The notes: generated from the sequence alone by a model not told the origin. A DNA stretch of 13,173 bases from JBHIAG01 sp046758465 (GCA_046758465.1 JBHIAG010000062.1:1-13173); one strand, 5' to 3'. Positions 6,858 through 13,173 are shown, numbered from the stretch's first letter. Numbers and translations are program-made.

Positions 6858-7634
6858 TCAGGCTCCCCCCAACCCCAACTGGGCTGCCACCACCGCCCGC
6901 GCCTCAGGATTGTTCTGGCCGTCGAAGACCACCTGGCCCCGCTCCAGCAGCACCACACGCCTGGCTACGTCCAGGCTGCGCGTGAAATCGTGCGAGCTGA
7001 GAACCACGCTGTGCCCGGCGGCGTGCAACCGCCCGAGCAAGCTGTAGAAGCGTTCGCTCGTGGGGACGTCGAGCCCCGTGGCAGCCTCATCCAGCAGCAG
7101 TAGGCCTGGCTCGTGCAGCAGCGCCCGCGCAATCGCCACCCGCTGCCGCAACCCGCGAGATAGGTTGCGCACCAGCTCCCCCGCGCGGTCGGCCAGCCCC
7201 AACTCTTCCAGCCGGTGCTCAATCGCCTGCGCGCCGTCGGCCAGCCCGTAGAGGCGCGCGTAAAAACCCAGATTTTCCTGAACGGTCAATTCATCGTAGA
7301 GAAAACTTTCGTGCCCCACGAACCCCAGCCGCGCTTTCAGGGCGGGAGAGCAGTCCGCGAGCGGGGTTCCATCGAACCGCAGTTCGCCCGCGCTCGGTTT
7401 GACAATCAGGCCCAGCACGCGCAACAAGGTGGTCTTGCCCGCACCGTTGCGCCCCAGCACCACCACGAATTCGCCCGGCTCAAGCGTCAGGTCAATGCCG
7501 TCGAGCGCCACAAAGTGGCCGTAGTATTTGGCGATTCCTCGGGCTTCCAGGCGCGGGCAGACGGCCAGACGGCCCGGGGTCTCCCCGCCCGCCCGGCCGG
7601 GCGGACTAGTGCCGTTCCAACTTACTGAGCCCAT
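6858..7634 (-). CDS. ccmA: heme exporter ATPase CcmA
   Basis: This is the 258-aa ATP-binding subunit of the CcmAB transporter. Seen: Walker A GRNGAGKT (61-68), the CcmA-type loop GFVGHESFLYDELT (104-117) in place of the usual Q-loop, signature LSRGLRQR (158-165), Walker B LLLLDE (178-183) and switch His215. The family fold starts at about LEARGIAKYYG (29-39), so 28 N-terminal residues (NGTSPPGRAGGETPGRL and around) are extra. The only usable start is ATG 7634. A TAA lies two codons upstream, and no ATG, GTG or TTG occurs in frame before the fold. This start lies inside the inverted-repeat element at 7606-7713, so the extension seems to have been created by that element. GGGTG, 6 nt upstream, is a weak ribosome site. 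A rare CTG start nearer the fold is possible. Confidence 0.93.
   Translation of the reverse strand: MGSVSWNGTSPPGRAGGETPGRLAVCPRLEARGIAKYYGHFVALDGIDLTLEPGEFVVVLGRNGAGKTTLLRVLGLIVKPSAGELRFDGTPLADCSPALKARLGFVGHESFLYDELTVQENLGFYARLYGLADGAQAIEHRLEELGLADRAGELVRNLSRGLRQRVAIARALLHEPGLLLLDEAATGLDVPTSERFYSLLGRLHAAGHSVVLSSHDFTRSLDVARRVVLLERGQVVFDGQNNPEARAVVAAQLGLGGA
7589..7604. repeat. 16-bp perfect GC palindrome
   Basis: CCGCCCGGCCGGGCGG is a perfect palindrome centred on GGCC at 7595-7598. It lies 1 nt outside the inverted-repeat element and inside the 5' end of the ccmA frame, where it encodes PGRAG-type residues. It may be what remains of an older intergenic hairpin. Confidence 0.5.
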
Positions 7635-7713
7635 GCATTACACCCATGTCTTGTAGAGTGCAAAGACTGGCCCGGTGGCAGTGAATAGCCCAAAATAGTG
7701 GAAACGGCACTAG
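7606..7713. mobile_element. candidate 108-bp MITE-like inverted-repeat element
   Basis: The left end CTAGTGCCGTTCCA (7606-7619) and the right end TGGAAACGGCACTAG (7699-7713) are inverted copies: 11 bp perfect, then a match broken by one extra base. Both outer ends are CTAG, a tetranucleotide duplicated or targeted by some IS groups. The interior is less GC-rich than its surroundings and codes for nothing. On the minus strand the right end contains the TAG stop (7710-7712) of the upstream gene, and the interior contains the ATG (7632-7634) of ccmA. It is non-autonomous, with no transposase. A long-loop hairpin between genes is the alternative reading. Confidence 0.45.
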
Positions 7714-8801
7714 CGGCGGGCTTTGGAGCGGGGCTTCGATTCATCCGGCGTCCTGGCCGTTGCGGCTAACGAATAGAGGTAGTAGAGGCCGAACGCAAGC
7801 ACGGTCAACGTAAGCCCCACAATATACCATTTCGCCTCACTCACCGGATTAGGAATCAGCGTCACGCTGCCTTCGCCCGTCGCGCCCGCAGTCTGGCCCG
7901 TCGCGGCCCCTTCACCGGGCGGACGCGCAGCCAGCGCGCTGGGGTCAACCTCGATGCGAAAACGTAACTCATTTTCCCCGCTGAGCCTTACGGTGTAAAT
8001 GCGCGCCTGGCGGCTGGGCTCTTCTTGCACCGCGCCCAACGCCGGGCCGGTGAGGCGAATGCCCGCGAGCGGGGTGACGATGCGCGGCGGCTCGGCCGCC
8101 CGCGCCAGCGGCTTGGCAAAATCGTAGCGGTCCTCGGCGAGCGGCACCACATAGCTGAACTCTATCTGCGTCGTCCCCGGCCGCAGCGGATAGTTCAGGG
8201 TATGGATATTGGGCTCCTCGCCCGGTTGCGGCTGCTGACGCAGGGGCATCCCGCCCGGCCCGATCACAACGGCACGCACATCATCGCCCGCGCCGGCCGG
8301 CGTGCGAAATGCGAGCAGCGATTCACGCGCCAGCCCAGGCAGATAAGTCCGCCCGGGCCTAGTGCGGTTGGCGAAAAGAATCACCTCTGTGACCCGAACA
8401 TGGTCCGCGTGCGGCTCGAGAAAGAAGTTGTGGGCAGCGCGCTCGATCCCGCTCGCTTCGCTCGTCCTCTCATAGACCTCGAGGTCGGCCGCGATACGTT
8501 CTCCGCCCGCCAGCATGGCGGGCTGGTGGTAGTTCACGCCCTGGTAGGCTACCCGCACCAGGAAGTTCTCGTTGGGATTGGCGGCCACGACGAAGCGAAA
8601 TCGGCCGGCGCCATCGGTGTCCGTGGTCGCGAGCACCGCCATCCCGCCGCGCAAGGCCAGTAGGGTAACTTCCTGTCCGGCGACCGGCTGGTTGCTGGTT
8701 CGATTGGTCACGCGGCCCACGATTTCCACCGCCTGGGCTACAGTAGTAAAACACAGCACGCTCAGCAGGCTGAGCAGCAAAGAGAATCGGGTGCGGGACA
8801 T
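7710..8801 (-). CDS. membrane-anchored beta-sandwich protein in ccm operon, unknown role
   Basis: This is a 363-aa exported protein. A signal peptide (1-24, cleavage after AQA) precedes a carboxypeptidase-regulatory or CNA-B-like beta-sandwich: VEIVGRVTNRTSNQPVAGQEVTLL (25-48) and TDTDGAGRFRFVV (60-72). A long periplasmic beta-rich region follows (about 115-290), then a linker rich in Gly, Ala and Thr (291-313), one membrane helix (326-347) and a basic cytoplasmic tail. It has no cysteine pair in the mature part and no heme motif. Its ATG 8801 shares one base with the TGA of the preceding zinc-ribbon gene (TGATG), so it is translationally coupled into the ccm operon. I do not recognise a named family for the whole protein. 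A chaperone or scaffold role at the periplasmic face is inference. The C-terminus may have been altered by the element that supplies its stop codon. Confidence 0.85.
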   Translation of the reverse strand: MSRTRFSLLLSLLSVLCFTTVAQAVEIVGRVTNRTSNQPVAGQEVTLLALRGGMAVLATTDTDGAGRFRFVVAANPNENFLVRVAYQGVNYHQPAMLAGGERIAADLEVYERTSEASGIERAAHNFFLEPHADHVRVTEVILFANRTRPGRTYLPGLARESLLAFRTPAGAGDDVRAVVIGPGGMPLRQQPQPGEEPNIHTLNYPLRPGTTQIEFSYVVPLAEDRYDFAKPLARAAEPPRIVTPLAGIRLTGPALGAVQEEPSRQARIYTVRLSGENELRFRIEVDPSALAARPPGEGAATGQTAGATGEGSVTLIPNPVSEAKWYIVGLTLTVLAFGLYYLYSLAATARTPDESKPRSKARR

Positions 8802-9271
8802 CAGGCCGAAGATTTCCTCCGCGGTTCCAGCCGCGTGCCGCAGGTACCGCAAAAGCGATTGCCCGGCGGGTTCTGCTCTCCGCACTGCGGGCACTCGCCG
8901 GGCCCCGGTCCTGCGGAGCTTTCCTTATCACTGGATGCTCCTGTTTTGCCTGGGGGCTGACGCAGGAACGGGGCGGGCCGGGGTCGCACCACCCGCTCGC
9001 CCCCCCGCCGCAGTTGATCGAGCCCGTGGAGCAATCCGGCGAGCTGCTCCTGGTAGTGCTCTTTGAGTTGCTGGTAGTCCTTGTCGGAGAGCTTGCCCAT
9101 GCGGTATTCCATCTGCAGGTCACGTAGGTTTTCGTACACAACTTCTTTGCGCTCCTGCAAAAAGGCCATCTCGCGCTCGCCAGGCGAGGAAACCACAGGT
9201 GGCTCGGGCTTCACCCAGAACGTGTAGACGATGGCGCCGAGAGCCAGCGCCGCGCAGATGGCCAGCAACAT
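8801..9271 (-). CDS. CcmI-like membrane protein with C-terminal zinc ribbon
   Basis: This is a 156-aa protein with one N-terminal membrane helix (about 2-19) and a charged coiled-coil segment containing ENLRDLQMEYRMGKLSDKDYQQLK (47-70). That wording is typical of the N-terminal domain of CcmI/CycH, which recruits apocytochromes to CcmF/CcmH. CcmI normally continues with a second helix and TPR repeats. Here there is instead a Pro/Gly/Ser-rich linker and a zinc ribbon, CPQC (127-130) and CGTC (141-144). It starts 3 nt after the ccmH stop, with AGAGAGG 6 nt before ATG 9271, and ends overlapping the next gene. With no TPR domain, apocytochrome binding would have to come from elsewhere. If the N-terminus faces out, the ribbon lies in the cytoplasm. 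That topology is inferred. Confidence 0.82.
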   Translation of the reverse strand: MLLAICAALALGAIVYTFWVKPEPPVVSSPGEREMAFLQERKEVVYENLRDLQMEYRMGKLSDKDYQQLKEHYQEQLAGLLHGLDQLRRGGERVVRPRPAPFLRQPPGKTGASSDKESSAGPGPGECPQCGEQNPPGNRFCGTCGTRLEPRRKSSA

Positions 9272-9274
9272 CGC

Positions 9275-9739
9275 TTACCTCTCTTCCAGGTTCTTCAACT
9301 CTTTCTCAATCGCTTTCCGGTAGCGGGCGACCAGGGCCGGATCGGCCACCGGTGCTGGCTTGCGCCGTCGCCAAGTCAGTAACACGTACCGCACCAGCCA
9401 CAACCCCAGGATCAACGCTGCAAAGGGCATCACCCAGCCTACCAGGTTGAAGCCCTCGGGCGGTGGTGCTGCCAGGATCACCTCTCCGTATTGCCCCACG
9501 AGTCCCGCCAGGATTTCCTCCTCGCCCTTGCCCGCCGCCACCTGCTCGCGGATGGCCGCACGCACCTGCGGCGCCCAGCCGCAGTCCGTATGAGGACACG
9601 AGTCGAGAGGATAGTTGCAACTGCATTGGCAGACGATCTTCTTGGAAACGCGCTGGTAGGCGGCGGCGGCACCGGCGGCGAAGCTCGCGCCCACCAGCAG
9701 CACCACGAAGGCCACAACGACTCTAGACCGGTACCGCAT
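9275..9739 (-). CDS. ccmH: CcmH-type heme lyase subunit, cysteine-rich variant
   Basis: This is a 154-aa CcmH/CycL-family protein, a periplasmic thiol-redox subunit that reduces or holds the apocytochrome CxxCH site for CcmF. A signal anchor (7-27) is followed by the short helical domain and a C-terminal membrane helix (about 98-122). The tail ARYRKAIEKELKNLEE is typical. The usual LRCxxCQ active site is replaced by VCQCSCNYPLDSCPHTDCG, with cysteines at 37, 39, 41, 48 and 53. The downstream helices AAIREQVAAGKGEEEILAG and VGQYGEVILAAPP match the family well. ATG 9739 was chosen for the AAGGAG 4 nt upstream. It overlaps ccmF by 17 nt. An upstream in-frame start at 9808 would only read through ccmF. 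Confidence 0.92.
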   Translation of the reverse strand: MRYRSRVVVAFVVLLVGASFAAGAAAAYQRVSKKIVCQCSCNYPLDSCPHTDCGWAPQVRAAIREQVAAGKGEEEILAGLVGQYGEVILAAPPPEGFNLVGWVMPFAALILGLWLVRYVLLTWRRRKPAPVADPALVARYRKAIEKELKNLEER

Positions 9740-11759
9740 CGCGCTCCTTCCCAACCTCAGCCGCTTCCCGCAGCCGCCGCTGCGGCCTAAATTGTTCCGG
9801 CCCTGCATTCGGCATTAGGGCAATCAACGTCCCCAGCACCACAATGAAACCTCCAAGCCAAACCCAGTTCACCAGTGGATTGATGTAGATTTGCATCACC
9901 GCCCGCTGACCGTCCTCGCTCATGCCTGCAAAGACCACATAGACGTCTTCCATCAGCCGCGGCTCGATGGCCACCAGTGTGGTGCGTTGCTGGCTGACCT
10001 TGTAGGTGCGTCGCTCGGGGTACATGGTGGTGATCAATTCGCCTTCGCGGTAAACCGCGATCTCGGCGACCACTGAAACGTGGTTCTCGGCTTCGCTCGG
10101 TATGAGGTTGCGGCAGACAAAGCGGTAGCCGCCGGCTTCCGTCTCCGAGCCGACCTGCATCTCAGCCTGCTGCTCCACGCTGAATGCGGAGCCGGCAATC
10201 CCGATGAACAGCACGGCAATGCCGAAGTGAATGATGTAGCCACCATAGCGGCGGGTGTTGCGGCGTGTGAGAGCCACCGCCGCCCCCACCCAGCCCAGCC
10301 TGCTCTTTTGTCGCAGAACCCGCGCGCCCCGGTAAAACTCCATGGCAATGGTGGCGGCGACGAAAACGCCCAGAAAAACTGCCATCAGAGGGTAAAACTT
10401 GCCCGCCCCAAAGACGAACGCGACAACCGCAACACTCGCCCCCACCAGCAGCGGCCGGGTGAAGTTCCGGTGCAAGCTCTCGAGCGAGGTGCGCCGCCAA
10501 GCCAGCAACGGGCCAACGCCAGTGAGAAAGAGCAAAAACAGCGCAATAGGGACGTTGACCTTATTGAAGTAGGGTGCCCCAACAGTGATCTTGACGCCGC
10601 GCGCCGCCTCGGAAATCAGCGGAAACAGCGTCCCCCAGAGCACGGCGAAGCAGGAAGCCAGCAGGATCAGGTTGTTGAACAGAAAGCTCGACTCGCGCGA
10701 AACCAGCGAGTCAAGCTGGTTCTCACTCTTGAGGAAATCGAGCCGCGCCAACAAGATCGCGCCGGTGACCACCAACCCGATAACGATGAAGGTGGCAAAG
10801 TAGGGGCCGATGGGCGATTCCGCAAACGCATGCACCGAGGAGAGTACACCGCTGCGCGTGAGGAAGGTGCCGAAGATGCAGAGGAAAAACGTGGCAAAAA
10901 TTAGCCCCATGTTCCACAGCTTCAGCATCCCGCGTTTCTCCTGCATCATCACCGAGTGCAGGAAGGCGGTGCCGGTCAGCCAGGGCAGCAGCGAGGCGTT
11001 CTCCACCGGGTCCCAGCCCCAGTAGCCGCCCCAGCCGAGTACGGCGTAGGCCCAGCGCGCGCCCAGCAGGACCCCCACGCTGAGAAATCCCCAACTGACC
11101 ATCGTCCAGCGGCGCGTCACGTAGATCCACTGCTCACCCTTCGAGCGCGTAATCAGCGCCGCCAGTGCAAAGGCAAACGGAATGGTAAAACCCACATAGC
11201 CCAGGTAAAGCATCGGCGGGTGGATGGTCATCGCCGGATGCTGCAAGAGAGGATTCAGGCCTCCGCCATCGGGCGGCGCGAAAACCTGCAGGCGTCCCCC
11301 TTCGGCGAAGGCGAGCAGTTGAAACGGGTTGGCAGCAAAGTTGTTCAGCAGCAGGAAAAAGAGCTGTACCCCCATCACCACCGCAATGACATACGGCATC
11401 AGGTGGCGATGAGCGCGGCGGTTCAGCCATACAGCCAGCATCGCGTAGGTGGACAGCAGACAGCTCCACCACAGCAGTGAGCCATCCTGACCACCCCAGA
11501 GCGCAGCAAACTTGTAGTAGAGGGGAAGGGCGCGGTTGGAATGCTGCTGGACGTAGCCGACGTAGAACTGGTCGGTAAGCAACAACGCCACCAGACAGCC
11601 GGTGGCCACCACGATGAGCGCATTGACGACCAGGGTGGCCCGCTCCGCGCTCTGCAGCAGCAGTGGCCGCGCACTGCGAGCAGCGAGCAACGCCGCCACG
11701 ACCGCATACGCGCACAGGCAGAGCGCGAGGAGAAGAGCAAAGCTACCGATGAGCTCCAT
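9723..11759 (-). CDS. ccmF: cytochrome c heme lyase CcmF
   Basis: This is a 678-aa polytopic inner membrane protein, the core of the heme lyase that takes heme from CcmE and joins it to the apocytochrome. About 14-15 helices are visible. Family segments are LWGGQDGSLLWW (87-98), HPPMLYLGYVG (180-190), the WWD motif WGGYWGWDPVENASLLPWL (243-261), and IFGTFLTRSGVLSSVHAF. HFGIAVLFIG, with a likely b-heme His, is followed by the C-terminal periplasmic domain and a last helix. The length is normal. ATG 11759 follows the ccmE stop by 6 nt but has no Shine-Dalgarno sequence upstream (the minus strand there reads CTCCTAG), so it probably depends on coupling to ccmE. No frameshift is seen. Confidence 0.97.
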   Translation of the reverse strand: MELIGSFALLLALCLCAYAVVAALLAARSARPLLLQSAERATLVVNALIVVATGCLVALLLTDQFYVGYVQQHSNRALPLYYKFAALWGGQDGSLLWWSCLLSTYAMLAVWLNRRAHRHLMPYVIAVVMGVQLFFLLLNNFAANPFQLLAFAEGGRLQVFAPPDGGGLNPLLQHPAMTIHPPMLYLGYVGFTIPFAFALAALITRSKGEQWIYVTRRWTMVSWGFLSVGVLLGARWAYAVLGWGGYWGWDPVENASLLPWLTGTAFLHSVMMQEKRGMLKLWNMGLIFATFFLCIFGTFLTRSGVLSSVHAFAESPIGPYFATFIVIGLVVTGAILLARLDFLKSENQLDSLVSRESSFLFNNLILLASCFAVLWGTLFPLISEAARGVKITVGAPYFNKVNVPIALFLLFLTGVGPLLAWRRTSLESLHRNFTRPLLVGASVAVVAFVFGAGKFYPLMAVFLGVFVAATIAMEFYRGARVLRQKSRLGWVGAAVALTRRNTRRYGGYIIHFGIAVLFIGIAGSAFSVEQQAEMQVGSETEAGGYRFVCRNLIPSEAENHVSVVAEIAVYREGELITTMYPERRTYKVSQQRTTLVAIEPRLMEDVYVVFAGMSEDGQRAVMQIYINPLVNWVWLGGFIVVLGTLIALMPNAGPEQFRPQRRLREAAEVGKERDAVPV

Positions 11760-11765
11760 GCAGCA

Positions 11766-12185
11766 CTAGGAGGTAGGCGCCGTGCGGGTTGGGGCGCTGG
11801 GAGGTTTCGCCTCGTACTTCGAGGCACACTTGGCCTGCACTTTATGGGCCTGAAACACATGCGCGGGGCCCAGGCTGCCGCTGACGATGGCTTGCGCGCC
11901 AGCCACGAAGGTGTCAGGCAGCGGTTCCGTGCCCAAGTAGACAACCTCCAGCCGTTCGCCACTTTGCTCTAACTGGAAGTGCACTTTCCCTTCTTTCCGG
12001 CGGATCGAGCCCGCCACTACATCGCCCGCAATCCGCAACCTCTCCGGAATTCTCTCCTGTGCGCGCAGTTCGGCGATGGTGAGGTAATAGGTTTGCGTCT
12101 CGCGGACGCCGCTTACCCCGAGCCAGGTCAAAACCCCCAGAATGATCAGAGCACCCAGAAAAAACTTCAAATTGCTTTTTCGCAT
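11766..12185 (-). CDS. ccmE: periplasmic heme chaperone CcmE, CxxxY type
   Basis: This is a 139-aa CcmE/CycJ family protein. An N-terminal anchor (about 7-27) is followed by an OB-fold beta-barrel with the family strands LRIAGDVVAGS (50-60), VHFQLEQSGERLEVVYLG (68-85) and DTFVAGAQAIVSGSL (91-105). The heme-binding tail reads FQAHKVQAKCASKYEAKPP, so the covalent heme ligand position is Cys120 with Tyr124 (CxxxY) in place of the classical HxxxY. CxxxY CcmE proteins are described from Desulfovibrio and archaea. A variable Pro/Thr tail follows. ATG 12185 is the start, with GGAGAGG about 9 nt upstream. The frame is open far upstream, but that stretch codes for nothing family-like and crosses the promoter. 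It is the first gene of the operon. Confidence 0.95.
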   Translation of the reverse strand: MRKSNLKFFLGALIILGVLTWLGVSGVRETQTYYLTIAELRAQERIPERLRIAGDVVAGSIRRKEGKVHFQLEQSGERLEVVYLGTEPLPDTFVAGAQAIVSGSLGPAHVFQAHKVQAKCASKYEAKPPSAPTRTAPTS

Positions 12186-12215
12186 GCTAACAACCCTCTC
12201 CGCTCGTCCCACGCC

Positions 12216-12244
12216 ACTATAAACCTGCGCCTGGCGGGTGTCAA
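12216..12244 (-). promoter_or_regulatory. strong sigma70 promoter of ccm operon
   Basis: On the minus strand a perfect TTGACA (12239-12244) and TATAGT (12216-12221, 5 of 6) are separated by the ideal 17 nt. Transcription should start near 12209, leaving a leader of about 24 nt before the ccmE ATG. It is the best promoter match in the window. No operator was recognised in it. Confidence 0.75.
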
Positions 12245-12364
12245 CCAAAACCCCACAAAGGCAGCCGACGGGCTCCTGGCGGGTGCGCCGCACCGTGGCC
12301 GCCAAACGTAAGCATGCCGTCGGATCGCGTACGTATCGCGGCGGAAGGCGTCGCAGCGCAACGG

Positions 12365-12393
12365 AAAAAGCTGCACGCCCGCGCCCGGCGGGC
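12365..12393 (-). terminator. possible intrinsic terminator after MarR-like ORF
   Basis: GCCCGC (12377-12382) and GCGGGC (12388-12393) form a 6-bp GC stem with a 5-nt loop. On the minus strand a T5 run (12365-12369) follows 7 nt after the stem. That gap is longer than in a good terminator, so termination may be weak. It lies 26 nt past the end of the MarR-like ORF and upstream of the ccm promoter, where a terminator would be expected. Confidence 0.35.
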
Positions 12394-12418
12394 GGCTCGT
12401 GTCGTACCTGTGCCGATG

Positions 12419-12724
12419 CTAGGCGGGAATTTCTAGGGCTTGGCGGGGCGGACGCACATCGCCGCCGTTGTCCACAACAAATCGAATGGAGTTCAAAGCC
12501 CGACGCAGCGTCGCCAGCTGCTCCGGCGGCAACTGGGCGTAAACCCGAATGTCCAACTCTACCAGAACTTCGCGCAGGTGCGGGGCCTGCGTTCGATCGG
12601 CCGGGGTCAACCCAACGCAGGTTGCGCGCCGGTCCCCGCACGAGTGGTGGCGCTCCACCAACCCTGCGGTTTCCAGCCGCTGCAGCTCACCCCGGCGAAG
12701 CGTAGTGCGAGCCCCCAAACTCAT
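12419..12724 (-). CDS. truncated MarR-like regulator, possible pseudogene
   Basis: This 101-aa ORF matches only the second half of a MarR-family repressor (usual length about 140-160 aa). LQRLETAGLVERHHSCGDRRATCVGLTPA (14-42) is the end of the recognition helix and the winged hairpin, with the DRR of the wing at 31-33. LREVLVELDIRVYAQLPPEQLATLRRALNSI (50-80) is the C-terminal dimerisation helix pair. The N-terminal dimer helices and the first part of the winged helix are missing. Upstream the frame is closed 17 codons before the ATG by the TAG that ends the PilZ gene, so there is no hidden N-terminus in this frame. The ribosome site is poor. It may be a decayed gene, or a short protein that still dimerises or competes with full regulators. 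Confidence 0.55.
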   Translation of the reverse strand: MSLGARTTLRRGELQRLETAGLVERHHSCGDRRATCVGLTPADRTQAPHLREVLVELDIRVYAQLPPEQLATLRRALNSIRFVVDNGGDVRPPRQALEIPA

Positions 12725-12772
12725 GGCTCTTAGCTTAGCCGAGCATCTCGGGGGAGAAAAGGGAGGCGAAAG

Positions 12773-13111
12773 CTAGGAGGGCAATCCTTCCAGCAACTTT
12801 TGCAAACGCTCGCGGTCGTTCGGTTTCATCGCTACAAACTCTACTCCCATCCCAGTGCCCGCAATAATCCGCTTTACCACGCAGTCCACCTCGAGCGGCC
12901 CCTCGGGCAAACCTACACGGGCGCGAAACTCCGAGCCCACCCACAGCGGGTTTTCCATCTCCACCAGCATCCCGCCCAAGCTCACATTCGACGTATGCCC
13001 CCGCTCGATCGCCGCGCCCCGCTCGATTTCAACCGCAGCGCTATAGTGCGCCCGGCGATGCTCCCGCCGATCAATCCCGCCGGCATAGCCTATCTCTATC
13101 GCAGGCTCCAT
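12773..13111 (-). CDS. PilZ-domain protein (c-di-GMP receptor)
   Basis: This is a 112-aa single-domain PilZ protein, which binds cyclic di-GMP. The first signature is the arginine cluster DRREHRRAHY (14-23), giving the RxxxR motif. The second is NVSLGG (42-47), matching the D/NxSxxG motif. Both are intact, so ligand binding is plausible. The C-terminal VEFVAMKPNDRERLQKLLEG is typical of stand-alone PilZ proteins. The start is taken at ATG 13111, with GGGGG about 8 nt upstream. The frame continues to 13168 with residues outside the fold. Which process it controls (motility, surface polysaccharide or other) cannot be told. The MarR-like ORF follows 48 nt downstream in the same frame. Confidence 0.88.
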   Translation of the reverse strand: MEPAIEIGYAGGIDRREHRRAHYSAAVEIERGAAIERGHTSNVSLGGMLVEMENPLWVGSEFRARVGLPEGPLEVDCVVKRIIAGTGMGVEFVAMKPNDRERLQKLLEGLPS

Positions 13112-13173
13112 CGCCTCCACCCCCAGCAAACCTCGCGAATGGTAGTGACAACCCAGAGCCGCTGTCAAGGAAA

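Noticed and set aside
10080..10904. 274-aa plus-strand open frame inside ccmF
   Set aside because: It is antisense to ccmF, which is continuous and family-like. The antisense product is Gln/Asp/Arg-rich low-complexity sequence.
12186..12641. N-terminal extension of ccmE by up to 152 residues
   Set aside because: The extension has no recognisable fold, covers the strong promoter and its leader, and would bury the membrane anchor in mid-protein.

Overview
The window is GC-rich bacterial chromosome with tightly packed genes. Its centre is a cytochrome c maturation (System I, Ccm) operon of about 6.9 kb on the minus strand. The host is most likely an acidobacterium or a related deep-branching Gram-negative. 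This is inferred from the CxxxY form of CcmE, the cysteine-rich CcmH, a glycine-zipper secreted protein with an LPEGT start, and the surrounding hypothetical genes. No rRNA, tRNA, phage or CRISPR feature was seen.

Left part (1-5287). After a hairpin-rich, gene-free start come a minus-strand HAD hydrolase and a 409-nt gene-free stretch full of inverted repeats. A plus-strand YihY/BrkB-family membrane protein follows, converging on a minus-strand secreted glycine-zipper protein. A minus-strand YbaK-like tRNA deacylase is divergent from a plus-strand pair: an 81-aa conserved-looking small protein and a site-2 (M50) protease with two CBS domains. That pair converges on the end of the ccm operon.

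ccm operon (12244 down to 5288, minus strand). A near-consensus sigma70 promoter (TTGACA, 17 nt, TATAGT) lies 30 nt before ccmE. The order is ccmE, ccmF, ccmH, a CcmI-like zinc-ribbon protein, a membrane-anchored beta-sandwich protein of unknown role, ccmA, ccmB, ccmC and ccmD. Most junctions overlap or are a few bases apart. CcmC and CcmD load heme onto the periplasmic chaperone CcmE, the CcmAB ATPase releases holo-CcmE, and CcmF/CcmH ligate the heme to apocytochromes. ccmD (51 aa) was found by reading the minus strand below ccmC. No CcmG-type thioredoxin is present. The one larger gap in the operon, before ccmA, holds a 108-bp inverted-repeat element that carries both the stop codon of the upstream gene and the only usable start codon of ccmA.

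Right end (12419-13111). A short MarR-like ORF that lacks the usual N-terminal half lies downstream of a PilZ-domain protein, both on the minus strand.

I do not see a wholly new system. The most unusual points are the non-canonical heme-handling residues in CcmE and CcmH, the two accessory proteins inside the operon, and the element at the ccmA start.
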